Of a DNA stretch of 64,000 nucleotides, positions 17,607 to 26,843 are shown in pieces. Below the pieces are notes generated by a model. The model had not been told where the DNA came from, did not search any database, and worked only from the letters and a program-made list of their open reading frames with translations. Position 1 is the first letter of the stretch, and each line of letters starts with the position of its first letter. The translations under genes and the position numbers were made by a program. Source of the DNA: Nonomuraea jabiensis (GTDB lineage Bacteria; Actinomycetota; Actinomycetes; Streptosporangiales; Streptosporangiaceae); the NCBI RefSeq assembly GCF_014204795.1, contig NZ_JACHMB010000001.1, positions 9,994,501 to 10,058,500 of the forward strand, in the 5' to 3' direction.

Positions 17607-20600
17607 ATGACCATCAAGGCCATGTGGGCCGGGCTGCTCCCGGCCGCCCTCGTCGCCGCCTTGACCACGGGCGTCGCGGACGCGCGGACCGTGGATCCGC
17701 CCTCTCCCGTGCTCCTCTACACGTTCGACTCCGACGACCTCGCCACCGGCTCCATCACCGACTCCTCCGGCAACGGCCTGAACGGCACGCTGGTCAACGG
17801 CTCCACCGCCGCGCTGGTCGACGGCGCCGGCGGTGGCCACGCGCTGAGCCTGCCCGGCGGCGCGCCCTCCTCCGACGGCGCCTACGTGCGCCTGCCGCTG
17901 GACGCGATCAAGGGCAGGACCGACCTGACGGTGTCGGCGCGGGTCAAGTGGGACGGCACCGCCGCCTCCTGGCAGTGGATCTACGCGCTCGGCAAGGACA
18001 CCAACCGCTACCTGTTCAGCACGCCGTACAACGGGGACGGCGTGCTGCGCACCGCGGTCACCACCTCGGGCGGCGGCGGCGAGGCCAAGGTCACGGGGTA
18101 TGCCCCGCTGCCGGCCGGCGCCTGGAAGACGCTGACGGTCACCCTCGACACCGCCGCCAAGCGCCTCACCACCTACCTCGACGGCGCCGCGGTGGCGTCG
18201 GCCCCCACCACCATCAGCGCCGCGCAGCTGATCGACGCCGCCACGACCTCCGCCGGGTTCATCGGGCGCTCGTTCTACCAGGACCCGCTCTTCGACGGCG
18301 CGATCGACGACTTCCGCGTCTACGCCGCCGCGCTGTCGGCGGAGCAGGTGGCGGGCGTCACCGGCGGCCAGACCCCCACGCCGACGGGCCTCGCCCAGAG
18401 CGCGTTCTCCGTCCGGACGACCATCGGCACCGCGCCCGCCCTGCCGGCCGCCGTCCGCGCCACTTTCAGCGACGGCTACGACCGCGAGCTGCCCATCACC
18501 TGGTCGCCCGTGGACCCCGAGGACTACGCCGCCGCCGGGACCTTCACCGTGACCGGCACGGCCGGCGGCAGGCCCGTCACGGCCGGGGTCACCGTGATCC
18601 GCGAGGGCCAGCTCGCCATCGACCTCGCCGCGGACACCGGCCCCTTCCACGGCGGCGCGTCCGGCACGCTCTACGGCCTATACGGGCAGGGGGTGCCGAC
18701 CAACAACCTCATCGAGGGGATGCGCCTGCGCACCGTCTCGACCAAGGCGCAGGACGGCCCGCAGCACCCCGGGGCCGACGCCCTGGAGGTCGTCAAGCCG
18801 CTGGCCGACAGCACCGACGGCGACGTGTACATCTACATGACCGACATCCACCGCGGCTTCCCCTACCAGTGGCCCGGCGCCACGCCGCAGGAGAAGCTCG
18901 ACCTGTACGAGCAGAAGATCGCCAAGCAGGTGGACCAGGTTCTCCAGCTCGACCCGAAATATCAGGACAACATTGTCTTCGTTCCGTTCAACGAGCCCGA
19001 GGGCAACATGTTCGGCACCGGCGAGTGGAGCTACAACCGGGTCAGCTGGCTCAGCGACCCGCGCGACTACTTCAAGGCGTGGGACGACGTCTACACCCTC
19101 ATCAAAAGCAGGATGCCGGCCGCCCGGATCGCCGGCCCCAACACCAGCGTGCTCTACTCCCAGGTCAAGGGCTACCTGGAGCACGTCGTCGAGGCCGGCA
19201 CCGTGCCCGACGTGATGACCTGGCACGAGCTCAGCCACCCCGAGCAGGTCAGGGCGAGCGTCAAGCGCTACCGCGAGATGGAGGCCGAGGTCTTCGCCGG
19301 CACCAAGTACGCCGGCAAGCGGCTGCCCATCAACGTCAACGAGTACGCCTTCAACTACCACACCTCGGTGCCGGGCCAGATGATCCAGTGGGTGTCGGCC
19401 ATCGAGGAGTCGAAGGTCGACGCCGACATCGCGTACTGGAACATCGACGGCAACCTGTCCGACTCCGCCGTGCAGGCCAACCGCGGCAACGGCCAGTGGT
19501 GGCTCTTCAACGCCTACGGCAGCATGAGCGGCCACACCGTACGGGTCACGCCGCCGTACCCGGGGCAGAACTACACCCTGCAGGGCGTCGCCACGCTCGA
19601 CCCCGGCAAGAAGCAGGCCCGCGCGATCTTCGGCGGCGCCGACAGCGCCGGGCACATCCGCTTCGAGAACGTCCCCGCCGGGGTCTTCGGCCGCGACGTG
19701 CACGCCTGGGTGCGGGAGATCCCGTGGACCGGCCAGGTCGGCGACTCGGCGCAGCCCGAGATCGTCGCCGAGCGTGACGTCGCCGTCAAGGACGGCACCG
19801 TGGTCTTCGACTTCGGCGCCGGTGACCTGCCGAGGCTCAAGGAGTCGTCGGCGTACGAGATCGTCCTCACCCCCGCCGGCTCGGGCACGGCGACGGCGCC
19901 CGCGCCCAAGCTGTGGGAGGGGTCGTACGAGGCCGAGGACGCGAAGTACACCGGCGGCGGCTACAGCCGCAACGGCCCCGAGGGCTCTCCGGCGGACGTG
20001 TCGAAGTTCTACACCTCCGGCCGCTACGACGTGGGCGGGCTGCGTACCGGCTCGGACGGCGTGCTCGACTTCACCGTCGAGGTCCCGCGGGCCGGCCGCT
20101 ACGACCTCAGCGTGTTCGCCAACTCCCTGAACACCTTCGACCGGGTGCGCGAGCAGGGCCCGACCAACGTCTTCGTCCGCGTGGACGGGGGCGCCGAGCA
20201 GGAGCTGTTCCTGCCGCTGGGCTACAAGTGGGTGGTGTGGGACCACGCGGACACCACCGTGGAGCTCACGGCGGGCAAGCACGTGCTCTCCCTGGCCGCG
20301 CGCAGCCTCGACGGCGCCAGGGCCACCAAGGGCGACGCGATCGTCGACCGGATCCGCCTCTCGCTGCCCAACCCGGCGGCGGCGACCTCGATCTACGAGG
20401 CCGAACTGGCCGACCTGCGCGGCGCCCGCCCGTCCTACTCCGCGCACGGCGCCGCGCTCTCGGGCTCCGGCGTCGTCGCGGCCCGGCGCGAGGAGTCGGC
20501 CACCTTCTGGGTGTACTCCGCCCAGGACGCCCCGGCCACCCTGGACCTCAAGCTGCTCGGCGCCGGCAAGGCGTCGGTGACGGTCAACGGCGTACGGGTG

Positions 20601-21227
20601 CTGGAGCGCGCCCGGCGCGGCGACTCGACCGCGGCGGTGTCGCTGTCCGGCGGCGTCAACAAGGTCACGGTCACCGGCAGGTCCGGCACGTCGCTCATCG
20701 ACCGGCTCGAGGTGCGGCCCACCGCCGGCGCGCTGCCGGCCACCGTGTACGAGGCGGAGTCCGCGCGGCTCGCCGGGACCGCGAAGGCGACGCCGCTCTC
20801 GCTGGCCGGCGGCGGGAGCGCGGTCACCGGGGTCGGCGGCACGCCCGGCAACGCCAACACGCTCACCTTCGACGTGCGGGCGGCGACCGCCGGAACGTAC
20901 GCCATGCGGGTGCGCTACTCCAACCCGGAGCAGTCGGCCGCCACGCACTACAACCCGGACCCGCTGGCCAGGCACGCCGACATCGCGGTGAACGGCGCCG
21001 CCGCGCAGCGCGTCCTGTTCCCCCACACCTTCCACGAGAACAACTTCTGGGAGCTCACCGTCCCGGTGCGGTTGAAGAAGGGCGCCAACACGGTGCGCTT
21101 CTCCGCCGAGGAGCTGCCGAACTTCGACGGCACCACGTACGCGTCGGAGACCTTCCCCGGGGTGCTCCTGCGCGCGCAGTACGCCCCGGTGATCGACAAG
21201 ATCACGGTCGCCCCGTACAGCGGCTGA
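17607..21227 (+). CDS. large secreted glycoside hydrolase: LamG, Ig-like, clan GH-A catalytic and three CBM-like domains
   Basis: 1206 residues. Signal peptide 1-27 (ends ADA). About 33-255 is a concanavalin-like LamG sandwich; about 265-330 an Ig-like bacterial domain (PITWSPVDPEDY). About 335-700 is a TIM-barrel with FNEPEGN (probable acid/base E463) and INVNEYA (probable nucleophile E579). Three beta-sandwich modules follow, each starting YEAE near 773, 929 and 1047, in the style of CBM6/35. ATG at 17607 is preferred; an ATG 33 bases upstream is in frame but would precede the signal peptide. The catalytic core is related to the operon enzyme at 9387-11084. It probably attacks the polymer outside the cell. 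The substrate is unknown. Confidence 0.85.
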   Translation: MTIKAMWAGLLPAALVAALTTGVADARTVDPPSPVLLYTFDSDDLATGSITDSSGNGLNGTLVNGSTAALVDGAGGGHALSLPGGAPSSDGAYVRLPLDAIKGRTDLTVSARVKWDGTAASWQWIYALGKDTNRYLFSTPYNGDGVLRTAVTTSGGGGEAKVTGYAPLPAGAWKTLTVTLDTAAKRLTTYLDGAAVASAPTTISAAQLIDAATTSAGFIGRSFYQDPLFDGAIDDFRVYAAALSAEQVAGVTGGQTPTPTGLAQSAFSVRTTIGTAPALPAAVRATFSDGYDRELPITWSPVDPEDYAAAGTFTVTGTAGGRPVTAGVTVIREGQLAIDLAADTGPFHGGASGTLYGLYGQGVPTNNLIEGMRLRTVSTKAQDGPQHPGADALEVVKPLADSTDGDVYIYMTDIHRGFPYQWPGATPQEKLDLYEQKIAKQVDQVLQLDPKYQDNIVFVPFNEPEGNMFGTGEWSYNRVSWLSDPRDYFKAWDDVYTLIKSRMPAARIAGPNTSVLYSQVKGYLEHVVEAGTVPDVMTWHELSHPEQVRASVKRYREMEAEVFAGTKYAGKRLPINVNEYAFNYHTSVPGQMIQWVSAIEESKVDADIAYWNIDGNLSDSAVQANRGNGQWWLFNAYGSMSGHTVRVTPPYPGQNYTLQGVATLDPGKKQARAIFGGADSAGHIRFENVPAGVFGRDVHAWVREIPWTGQVGDSAQPEIVAERDVAVKDGTVVFDFGAGDLPRLKESSAYEIVLTPAGSGTATAPAPKLWEGSYEAEDAKYTGGGYSRNGPEGSPADVSKFYTSGRYDVGGLRTGSDGVLDFTVEVPRAGRYDLSVFANSLNTFDRVREQGPTNVFVRVDGGAEQELFLPLGYKWVVWDHADTTVELTAGKHVLSLAARSLDGARATKGDAIVDRIRLSLPNPAAATSIYEAELADLRGARPSYSAHGAALSGSGVVAARREESATFWVYSAQDAPATLDLKLLGAGKASVTVNGVRVLERARRGDSTAAVSLSGGVNKVTVTGRSGTSLIDRLEVRPTAGALPATVYEAESARLAGTAKATPLSLAGGGSAVTGVGGTPGNANTLTFDVRAATAGTYAMRVRYSNPEQSAATHYNPDPLARHADIAVNGAAAQRVLFPHTFHENNFWELTVPVRLKKGANTVRFSAEELPNFDGTTYASETFPGVLLRAQYAPVIDKITVAPYSG

Positions 21228-21237
21228 CCCCACCACC

Positions 21238-21281
21238 GGTGCCGCCCGCGCCCCCGGGTCTCCGGGGGCACGGGCGGCACC
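21238..21281. terminator. long bidirectional hairpin terminator
   Basis: Nested inverted repeat: outer arms GGTGCCGCCCG / CGGGCGGCACC and inner arms GCCCCCGG / CCGGGGGC, giving about 19 paired bases with a four-base loop. It sits between the convergent stops of the glycosidase (21227) and the response regulator (21286) and would serve both. Confidence 0.85.
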
Positions 21282-21285
21282 GCGC

Positions 21286-21942
21286 TCAGCGCGACGGCAA
21301 CACCAGGCCCGCGTCGTAGGCCGTGATGACCAGCTGGATCCGGTCGCGGGCGGCGAGCTTGGCGAGCAGGCTGGCCACGTGCGCCTTGGCCGTGCCCGGG
21401 CTGATGTGCAGCTCGGCCGCGATCTCGGCGTTGGACAGGCCGCGCCCGACCAGGGTCAGCACCTCGCGCTCCCGCTCGGTGACCCCCGCGAGCTCGCGCG
21501 GCCGGGGCGCCGGGGCGGGGCGGCGGGCGAAGTCCTCGATGAGGCGGCGGGTGACGCTCGGCGCGATCAGGGCGTCCCCGGCGGCGACGACGTGCACGGC
21601 GGACAGGATGTCCTCCAGCGCCATGTCCTTGACCAGGAACCCGCTGGCCCCCGCCCGGAGGGAGGCGTAGACGTTGTCGTCGTCGTCGAACGTGGTCAGC
21701 ATGATCACCCGGGTGGCCGGGGACTCGGCGGCGATGGTCTGGGTGGCCTCGATGCCGTCCATGCCGGGCATGCGGATGTCCATCACCACCACGTCCGGAC
21801 GCAGCCGCCTGGTGAGCTGGACCGCCTGGGCTCCGGTCCCGGCCTCTCCGGCGACCTCGACGCCGGGGGTGCCGTCGATGACCATGCGCAGGCCGGCGCG
21901 GATCAGCGGCTGGTCGTCGGCGAGCACGACGCGGATCGTCAC
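21286..21942 (-). CDS. NarL/LuxR-family response regulator
   Basis: 218 residues. Receiver domain with acidic pair D9-D10, phosphoacceptor D55 (VVVMDIRMPG) and the conserved lysine in VKDM; C-terminal LuxR-type HTH (about 150-215, LTEREREVL-like TEREREVLTLVGRGLSN). It overlaps the sensor kinase gene by 4 bases. Likely target is the divergently arranged ABC exporter pair at 23290-25109; this is inference from position. Confidence 0.92.
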   Translation of the reverse strand: MTIRVVLADDQPLIRAGLRMVIDGTPGVEVAGEAGTGAQAVQLTRRLRPDVVVMDIRMPGMDGIEATQTIAAESPATRVIMLTTFDDDDNVYASLRAGASGFLVKDMALEDILSAVHVVAAGDALIAPSVTRRLIEDFARRPAPAPRPRELAGVTEREREVLTLVGRGLSNAEIAAELHISPGTAKAHVASLLAKLAARDRIQLVITAYDAGLVLPSR

Positions 21943-23165
21943 GGGACCTCCACCTCGGCGGTCGCCCGTTCGGCCGGGCCAGTGAGCGGGCCGGTGAGCG
22001 GCAGGCGGGCGGTGACGCGGAAGCCGCCGCCGGGCCGGGGGCCCGCGCTGAAGTCGCCGTTCAGCAGGGCGACCCGTTCGCGCATGCCGGCGATCCCGTG
22101 CCCGCTTCCCGCGCTCGGCATGGCGGGGTCGTGGGCGGCGGCCTGCGTCGTGGCGTCGCGTCCGGCGTCGGCGACGTCGATGCGCAGCTCCTCGTCCCCG
22201 TAGTCGATCGTGACCTGGCAGCGGTCGGTGCCCGCGTGGCGCAGCACGTTGGTCACCGACTCCTGCACGATGCGGAAGGCGGACCGGTCGACGGCGGCGG
22301 GCAGGGGCCGTGGCCGCCCGTGCCGGCGCACGTCCACGCGTACCCCGGCGGCCGCGGTCGCCTCGGCCAGCCGGTCGACGTCGGCCAGCCCCGCCGCGGG
22401 GACGGGCTCAGAGGGCTCGCGCAGCGCGCCGAGCAGGTGCCGCAGCCCCTTCAGCGTCTGCCGGCTGGTCGCCTCGATCGCGCCCAGCGCCTCGCGCGCC
22501 TGCTCCGGCCGGCTGTCGATCACGCGGGCGCCCGCGCCGGCCTGGATCGCGATGATGCCGATGCTGTGCGCGACCATGTCGTGCAGCTCGCGGGCGATGC
22601 GCAACCGCTCGTCCGTGACCGCCTGGGCCGCGGCGTGCGTACGCAGCGCGCGTTCGTACTCGCGCCGCTGCCGGATGAACATCCCGCCCATCCAGCCGGC
22701 CACGACGCCCAGGCCGAGCAGGACCGACAGCGCGAGGAACCCGGGCGCCAGGGCACGCAGGCCGTGCCGCAGCAGGTCCGCCTGCCAGGCCGTCTCCTGG
22801 ACGACGAGCGTGACGGCCGCCGCGGCTAGGCCGGCGCGGCGCGACCGGGCGGCGGTGACCAGGCAGACCAGGACGTCGCCCGCCAGGAGGAGCGGCCAGA
22901 ACCGCTCCGCCGGCAGCCCCGCCGCCGACGCCGTGACCACCCCGGCCAGCAGCACCGCGAGCACCGTGCCCGGCCGCCGCCGCGCCCAGGCCAGGGGGAC
23001 GGCCATGGCGGCGGCGAACGCCGCGTGCGCGGCGCCCACCGGGAGCAGGTTCTCGCCGTCGGTCAGCGTCAGGGCGTACAGCAGCGGCACCAGGCCCGCC
23101 AGGCCGCACCAGGTGAGCAGCGTCCGCACGCCGCCCGGCAGCCGTTCCGGCCATCTGTCGCGCAC
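21939..23165 (-). CDS. sensor histidine kinase (HisKA_3 / NarL-type partner)
   Basis: 408 residues. The N-terminal 160 residues contain about five membrane segments, then a HisKA_3 dimerisation domain with phosphoacceptor H195 in ARELHDMVAHS and a HATPase domain (DAGRDATTQ, GHGIAGMRERV). There is no large extracellular sensor loop, as in DesK-like kinases that sense the membrane. Cotranscribed with the response regulator; divergent from an ABC transporter. Confidence 0.9.
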   Translation of the reverse strand: MRDRWPERLPGGVRTLLTWCGLAGLVPLLYALTLTDGENLLPVGAAHAAFAAAMAVPLAWARRRPGTVLAVLLAGVVTASAAGLPAERFWPLLLAGDVLVCLVTAARSRRAGLAAAAVTLVVQETAWQADLLRHGLRALAPGFLALSVLLGLGVVAGWMGGMFIRQRREYERALRTHAAAQAVTDERLRIARELHDMVAHSIGIIAIQAGAGARVIDSRPEQAREALGAIEATSRQTLKGLRHLLGALREPSEPVPAAGLADVDRLAEATAAAGVRVDVRRHGRPRPLPAAVDRSAFRIVQESVTNVLRHAGTDRCQVTIDYGDEELRIDVADAGRDATTQAAAHDPAMPSAGSGHGIAGMRERVALLNGDFSAGPRPGGGFRVTARLPLTGPLTGPAERATAEVEVP

Positions 23166-23289
23166 CCGTCGATCGTAGTCACCCGATCAGGGGCCGGGCA
23201 TCGGCCGCCGGGCCTATGCCCGCGGGCCACCCCCGCCCGCCGCAAACAGGCCCGCGGCCAGATGTGGCACGCCTACGACCTGCGACAAC

Positions 23290-24285
23290 GTGGGTCACGT
23301 GATCGAAGTCAACGGACTGACCAAGCGCTACGGCGCGGTGACGGCGGTGAACGGCCTGACGTTCACCGTGCGGCCGGGGCACGTCACGGGGTTCCTCGGC
23401 CCCAACGGCGCCGGCAAGAGCACCACCCTGCGCATGATCCTCGGCCTGAACCGTCCCACGTCCGGGAGCGCCACCATCGACGGCCGCCCCCGCCCGGCGG
23501 GCCTGCGCCACGTCGGCGCGCTGCTGGACGCAGGCGACGTGCACGGCGGCCGCACCGCGGACGCCCACCTGCGCGCGCTGGCCCGCGGCATCGGCCTGCC
23601 CCGGCGCCGGGTGGCCGAGGTGCTGGAGGAGGTGGGGCTGGCGGGGGTGGCGCGCCGCCGGATCGGCGGGTTCTCCCTCGGCATGCGCCAGCGGCTCGGC
23701 ATCGCCGCCGCGCTGCTGGGCGACCCGCCCGTGCTGATGTTCGACGAGCCGATCAACGGCCTGGACCCGGAGGGCGTGCTCTGGGTGCGCGGCCTGTTCC
23801 GGCGGCTGGCCGCCGAAGGACGCACGGTGCTGGTCTCCAGTCACCTGATGAGCGAGATGGAGAACACCGCCGACCGCCTCGTCGTCATCGGCCGCGGCGA
23901 GCTGATCGCCGAGGAGAGCCTGGCCGGGTTCGCCGCCCGCGGCACCGGCGCGTCCGTCACCGTGCGCACTCCCGACCCCGCCGAGCTGGCGGCCGTCCTC
24001 AGCCTGGAGGGGGCGCAGGTGCGGCCGGAGGGCGGCGACGCCCTGACCGTGACCGGGCTGAGCGCCGCCCGCGTCGGCGAGCTCGCCCATCGGCGCCGGA
24101 TCATGCTGTACGAGCTCGCGCCGCGGACCGCCTCGCTGGAGCAGGCGTTCATGGAGCTGACCGCCGGACACGCCGAACATCGGGCGGGTGACCCGCCGAT
24201 GCCCGCCGGACCCGCCGAACACCGGGGCCGGCGACTCCCGATGACCACCGGACCCGCCGAACACCAGGCCGGTGACCCGCGATGA
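23290..24285 (+). CDS. ABC transporter ATP-binding protein with repeat-derived tail
   Basis: 331 residues. Walker A GPNGAGKST (37-45), signature LGMRQRLG, Walker B VLMFDEPINGLDP and switch His in VSSHLMSEM are all present. The family usually ends near EQAFMELT; here about 40 extra residues follow, built from a 14-residue repeat (M-x-x-GPAEH-x5-P). The start is GTG at 23290, with another GTG three codons later. The stop overlaps the permease start (ATGA). The pair resembles type ABC-2 exporters used for drug or peptide efflux. Confidence 0.9.
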   Translation: MGHVIEVNGLTKRYGAVTAVNGLTFTVRPGHVTGFLGPNGAGKSTTLRMILGLNRPTSGSATIDGRPRPAGLRHVGALLDAGDVHGGRTADAHLRALARGIGLPRRRVAEVLEEVGLAGVARRRIGGFSLGMRQRLGIAAALLGDPPVLMFDEPINGLDPEGVLWVRGLFRRLAAEGRTVLVSSHLMSEMENTADRLVVIGRGELIAEESLAGFAARGTGASVTVRTPDPAELAAVLSLEGAQVRPEGGDALTVTGLSAARVGELAHRRRIMLYELAPRTASLEQAFMELTAGHAEHRAGDPPMPAGPAEHRGRRLPMTTGPAEHQAGDPR

Positions 24286-24289
24286 CCGC
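24164..24289. repeat. three 42-bp tandem repeats across the ATPase/permease junction
   Basis: CCGGACxCGCCGAACA recurs at exactly 42-bp spacing (24164, 24206, 24248). Each unit ends with a CGATG or CCGATG and encodes 14 residues of the ATPase tail. The start of the permease gene (ATGACCGCCAGGCACGCCGA) resembles the repeat start ATGACCACCGGACCCGCCGA, so the array looks like local duplication of the overlap region. Confidence 0.88.
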
Positions 24290-25109
24290 CAGGCACGCCG
24301 ATGATCCCACGAAGAGTACCGGCACCTTCCGCGACCTGCTCGCCGCCGAGTGGATCAAGCTCTGGTCCCTGCGCTCGACCTCGTGGCTGCTCGGCCTGGG
24401 CACGCTGGCCATCGTCGCCCTGGCCGCCCAGAGCAGCTTGGACGCCTACCAGAGCTGGCCCGGCTTCACCGCGATGGAGAAGGCCAGGTTCAACCCGCTG
24501 GGCGAGGCGTTCAGCGGCCTGGCCGCCTCCATGCTCATGATCGGCGCCGGCAGCCTGGGCGCCCTGGCGATCGTCGGCGAGTACGCCACCGGCCTCATCC
24601 GCACGACGCTCACGGCCGTCCCGGCCCGCCACCGCGTCGTGGCCGCCAAGCTCGCCGTCACCGCCGCCGTGACGCTCGCGACCGGCGCGCTCATCTCCGC
24701 GGGCACGTTCGGCGTCAGCCAGGCCATCCTGTCCGGCCGCGGCGTCGCGGTCTCGCTCGGCGACCCCGGCGTGCTGCGCGTCCTGGCCGCCAACGCGCTG
24801 CTCGCCCCGGTGTCGGCGCTGACCGGCATGGGCATCGGCGCGCTGGCCCGGCACACCGCCGCCGCCGTCGTCACCGTCTGCGCCGCGCTGGTCATCGTGC
24901 CGACCTTCTTCCAGCCCACCGTCCACCAGTGGCTCAACGACCTGTACGCCCTGGTCCCCTTCTACGTCTGGCGGACCTGCCTGGGCCTGCCCCAGGTCCG
25001 CGACGACCCCGCCCTGCCCACGGTGGCCGGCTCGTGGGCGGCCTTCGCGCTGTGGCCGCTCGTCGCCGCCGTCCTGACCCTGATTGTCGTACGTCGCCGC
25101 GACGTGTGA
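24282..25109 (+). CDS. ABC-2 type transporter permease
   Basis: 275 residues with six membrane segments; begins RDLLAAEWIKLWSLRSTSW, the amphipathic entry helix common to ABC-2 permeases, and ends in VVRRRDV. Overlaps the ATPase gene by 4 bases. Forms a homodimeric channel with two copies of the ATPase. Probably controlled by the adjacent two-component system. Confidence 0.88.
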   Translation: MTARHADDPTKSTGTFRDLLAAEWIKLWSLRSTSWLLGLGTLAIVALAAQSSLDAYQSWPGFTAMEKARFNPLGEAFSGLAASMLMIGAGSLGALAIVGEYATGLIRTTLTAVPARHRVVAAKLAVTAAVTLATGALISAGTFGVSQAILSGRGVAVSLGDPGVLRVLAANALLAPVSALTGMGIGALARHTAAAVVTVCAALVIVPTFFQPTVHQWLNDLYALVPFYVWRTCLGLPQVRDDPALPTVAGSWAAFALWPLVAAVLTLIVVRRRDV

Positions 25110-25130
25110 CCCCGTACGGAAGGAAATCCG

Positions 25131-26270
25131 ATGAAGATCCACCTGCCCGCCATCACCCTGACGGCCTGCCTCGCCCTGACCGCCGTCCCCTCCACGGCGG
25201 CGAGCGCCTCCGCGCAGCCCGCCCCCTCGATCCAGCTGGAGCTCCCCCGCCCCACCGGCCCGAACCCGGTCGGGCGCGACATCCTCCCCCTGGTCGACAG
25301 CGGCCGCAAAGACCCCTGGGTCCCGGAGTCGGGCCCGCGCCGGCTCATGGTCTCGATGTACTATCCCGCCCGCTCGGCCACCGGCGGCCCCGCCCCGTAC
25401 ATGACCACCGCCGAGGCCGCGTCCCTGCTCCAGCGCAAGGCCCCCGGCGCGAAGATCCCCGCCGAGGTCGTCAGCGGCACCCGCACCCACGCCCGCGCCG
25501 GAGCCCCGCCCAAGCAGGGCCGCTACCCGCTGGTGGTGCTCTCCCCCGGCCTCGGCCTGCCGCGCGCGAGCCTGACCTTCCTGGCCGAGGACCTGGCCAG
25601 CCGCGCGTACGTGGTCGCGCTCGTCGACCACGCCTACGAGTCGTCCGGCACGACCCTGCCCGACGGCCGGACCATCACCTGCGTCCCGCTCTGCGACCAG
25701 CCCAAACCGCCGGAAGGCGGACAGGCGGCCATCACCGCGAACCGTACCAAGGACATCGCCTTCGTCCTCGACGAGCTGACCGGCCGGCACCCCGCCTGGA
25801 AGAACGCCCGCATGATCGCCCCCAAGTGGATCGGCATGGCGGGCCACTCCCTCGGCGGCGACGCCGGTGCCGCCACCATGGCCGTCGACAGGCGCGTACG
25901 GGCCGGGGTGAACCTGGACGGCACCTTCCACCCCGCGGTCCCGCTCGACCGGCCCTTCCTGCTGATGGGCAGCCGGTCCGACCACGTGCCCGGCGAGGAC
26001 CACACCTGGGACGACGGCTGGACCAGGATGAGCGGCTGGAAGCGCTGGCTCACGGTGGCCCGTACCGACCACACGAGCTTCACCGACCTGTCCGTCCTGC
26101 AGCAGGCGGCCGGCATGTCGGGCCCGGACGTCCTCTCGGCGCGGCGCTCGCTGGAGATCATCCGCGCCTATGTCGGCGCCTTCTTCGACCAGCACCTGAA
26201 GGGCCGCAAGCAGCCGCTGCTCAGCGGCCCGTCACCGGCGAACCCGGAGGTCGCCTTCCACACCCCCTGA
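25131..26270 (+). CDS. secreted alpha/beta hydrolase, PAF-acetylhydrolase-like
   Basis: 379 residues: signal peptide (about 1-27, ending ASA), then an alpha/beta-hydrolase fold with nucleophile elbow GHSLGGDAG, acid-region DHAYESSGT and a late histidine (RTDHTSFTD). The motifs YYPARS and LSPGLGLPRASL match platelet-activating-factor acetylhydrolase isoform II-like lipases. Starts 21 bp after the permease with AGGAAA before the ATG, so likely in the same transcript. Its 3' end overlaps the convergent 2H-phosphoesterase gene by 39 bp. Confidence 0.82.
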   Translation: MKIHLPAITLTACLALTAVPSTAASASAQPAPSIQLELPRPTGPNPVGRDILPLVDSGRKDPWVPESGPRRLMVSMYYPARSATGGPAPYMTTAEAASLLQRKAPGAKIPAEVVSGTRTHARAGAPPKQGRYPLVVLSPGLGLPRASLTFLAEDLASRAYVVALVDHAYESSGTTLPDGRTITCVPLCDQPKPPEGGQAAITANRTKDIAFVLDELTGRHPAWKNARMIAPKWIGMAGHSLGGDAGAATMAVDRRVRAGVNLDGTFHPAVPLDRPFLLMGSRSDHVPGEDHTWDDGWTRMSGWKRWLTVARTDHTSFTDLSVLQQAAGMSGPDVLSARRSLEIIRAYVGAFFDQHLKGRKQPLLSGPSPANPEVAFHTP

Positions 26271-26843
26271 CCGCGGCTCCTGGCGCAGCGGGAAGCGCGA
26301 GACCGCCGTCCAGCGGGCCCCGTCGAAGCTCGCCAGGTCCACGGCGGTGACGCGGGTGGTGAACGGCAGCCCGGGCGCGACGGCGGACTCGACGCCGTCC
26401 AGGACCTGGTCGTCGCCGTAGCCGACGGACAGGTGCGGGACGGCCTCGCCGTGCCGGCCGCCGTACGGGCGCAGCGCCGGCCACCGGCCGGTCACGCTCC
26501 GCGTGAGAGCGGCGAACGGCTCGGCGGGCTCGGGCCCCAGATAGAGCAGGCCCGGAAAGCGGGCGCAACCGGTGAAGGCCGCCTCGAAGGGCTGGTGGGC
26601 GGCGAACAGCCCCGCCAGCTCCGCCACCGTCCCCTCCCCGATCTCCGGCCGTGGCAGGAACGGATAGAGGACCGTGACGTGCGCGGTCACGCCGAACCTG
26701 GCCGACGGGTCGAACAGCGCGCGCTGCCCGCCGACGACCGGCTCGGCTTCGGGCACGGGCACCACGAGGACCGTGGCGCCGACCGGGTAGGGGGCCGCCC
26801 CGCCCGCGCTCAGCTCGTGCTCCGCGTGCCGTACCAGCGCCAT
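26232..26843 (-). CDS. 2H phosphoesterase (2'-5' RNA ligase-like)
   Basis: About 203 residues with the two H-x-T/S motifs of the 2H family: AHVTVLYPF and PHLSVGYGD. Such enzymes hydrolyse or form 2',3'-cyclic or 2'-5' phosphodiester bonds in RNA or nucleotides; the substrate here is unknown. I use the ATG of MALVRHAEHE; a longer start at 26891 lies wholly within the upstream gene. It overlaps the upstream DinB-like gene by 34 bp and the convergent hydrolase gene by 39 bp. Confidence 0.75.
   Translation of the reverse strand: MALVRHAEHELSAGGAAPYPVGATVLVVPVPEAEPVVGGQRALFDPSARFGVTAHVTVLYPFLPRPEIGEGTVAELAGLFAAHQPFEAAFTGCARFPGLLYLGPEPAEPFAALTRSVTGRWPALRPYGGRHGEAVPHLSVGYGDDQVLDGVESAVAPGLPFTTRVTAVDLASFDGARWTAVSRFPLRQEPRSGGVEGDLRVRR

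Noticed and set aside
18678..21236. Minus-strand 852-residue open frame opposite the large glycosidase
   Set aside because: Typical high-GC shadow; no recognisable domain and it would destroy the convergent terminator arrangement.
23841..26195. Minus-strand 784-residue open frame across the ABC and hydrolase genes
   Set aside because: Gly/Arg/Ala-rich shadow of three well-supported plus-strand genes.
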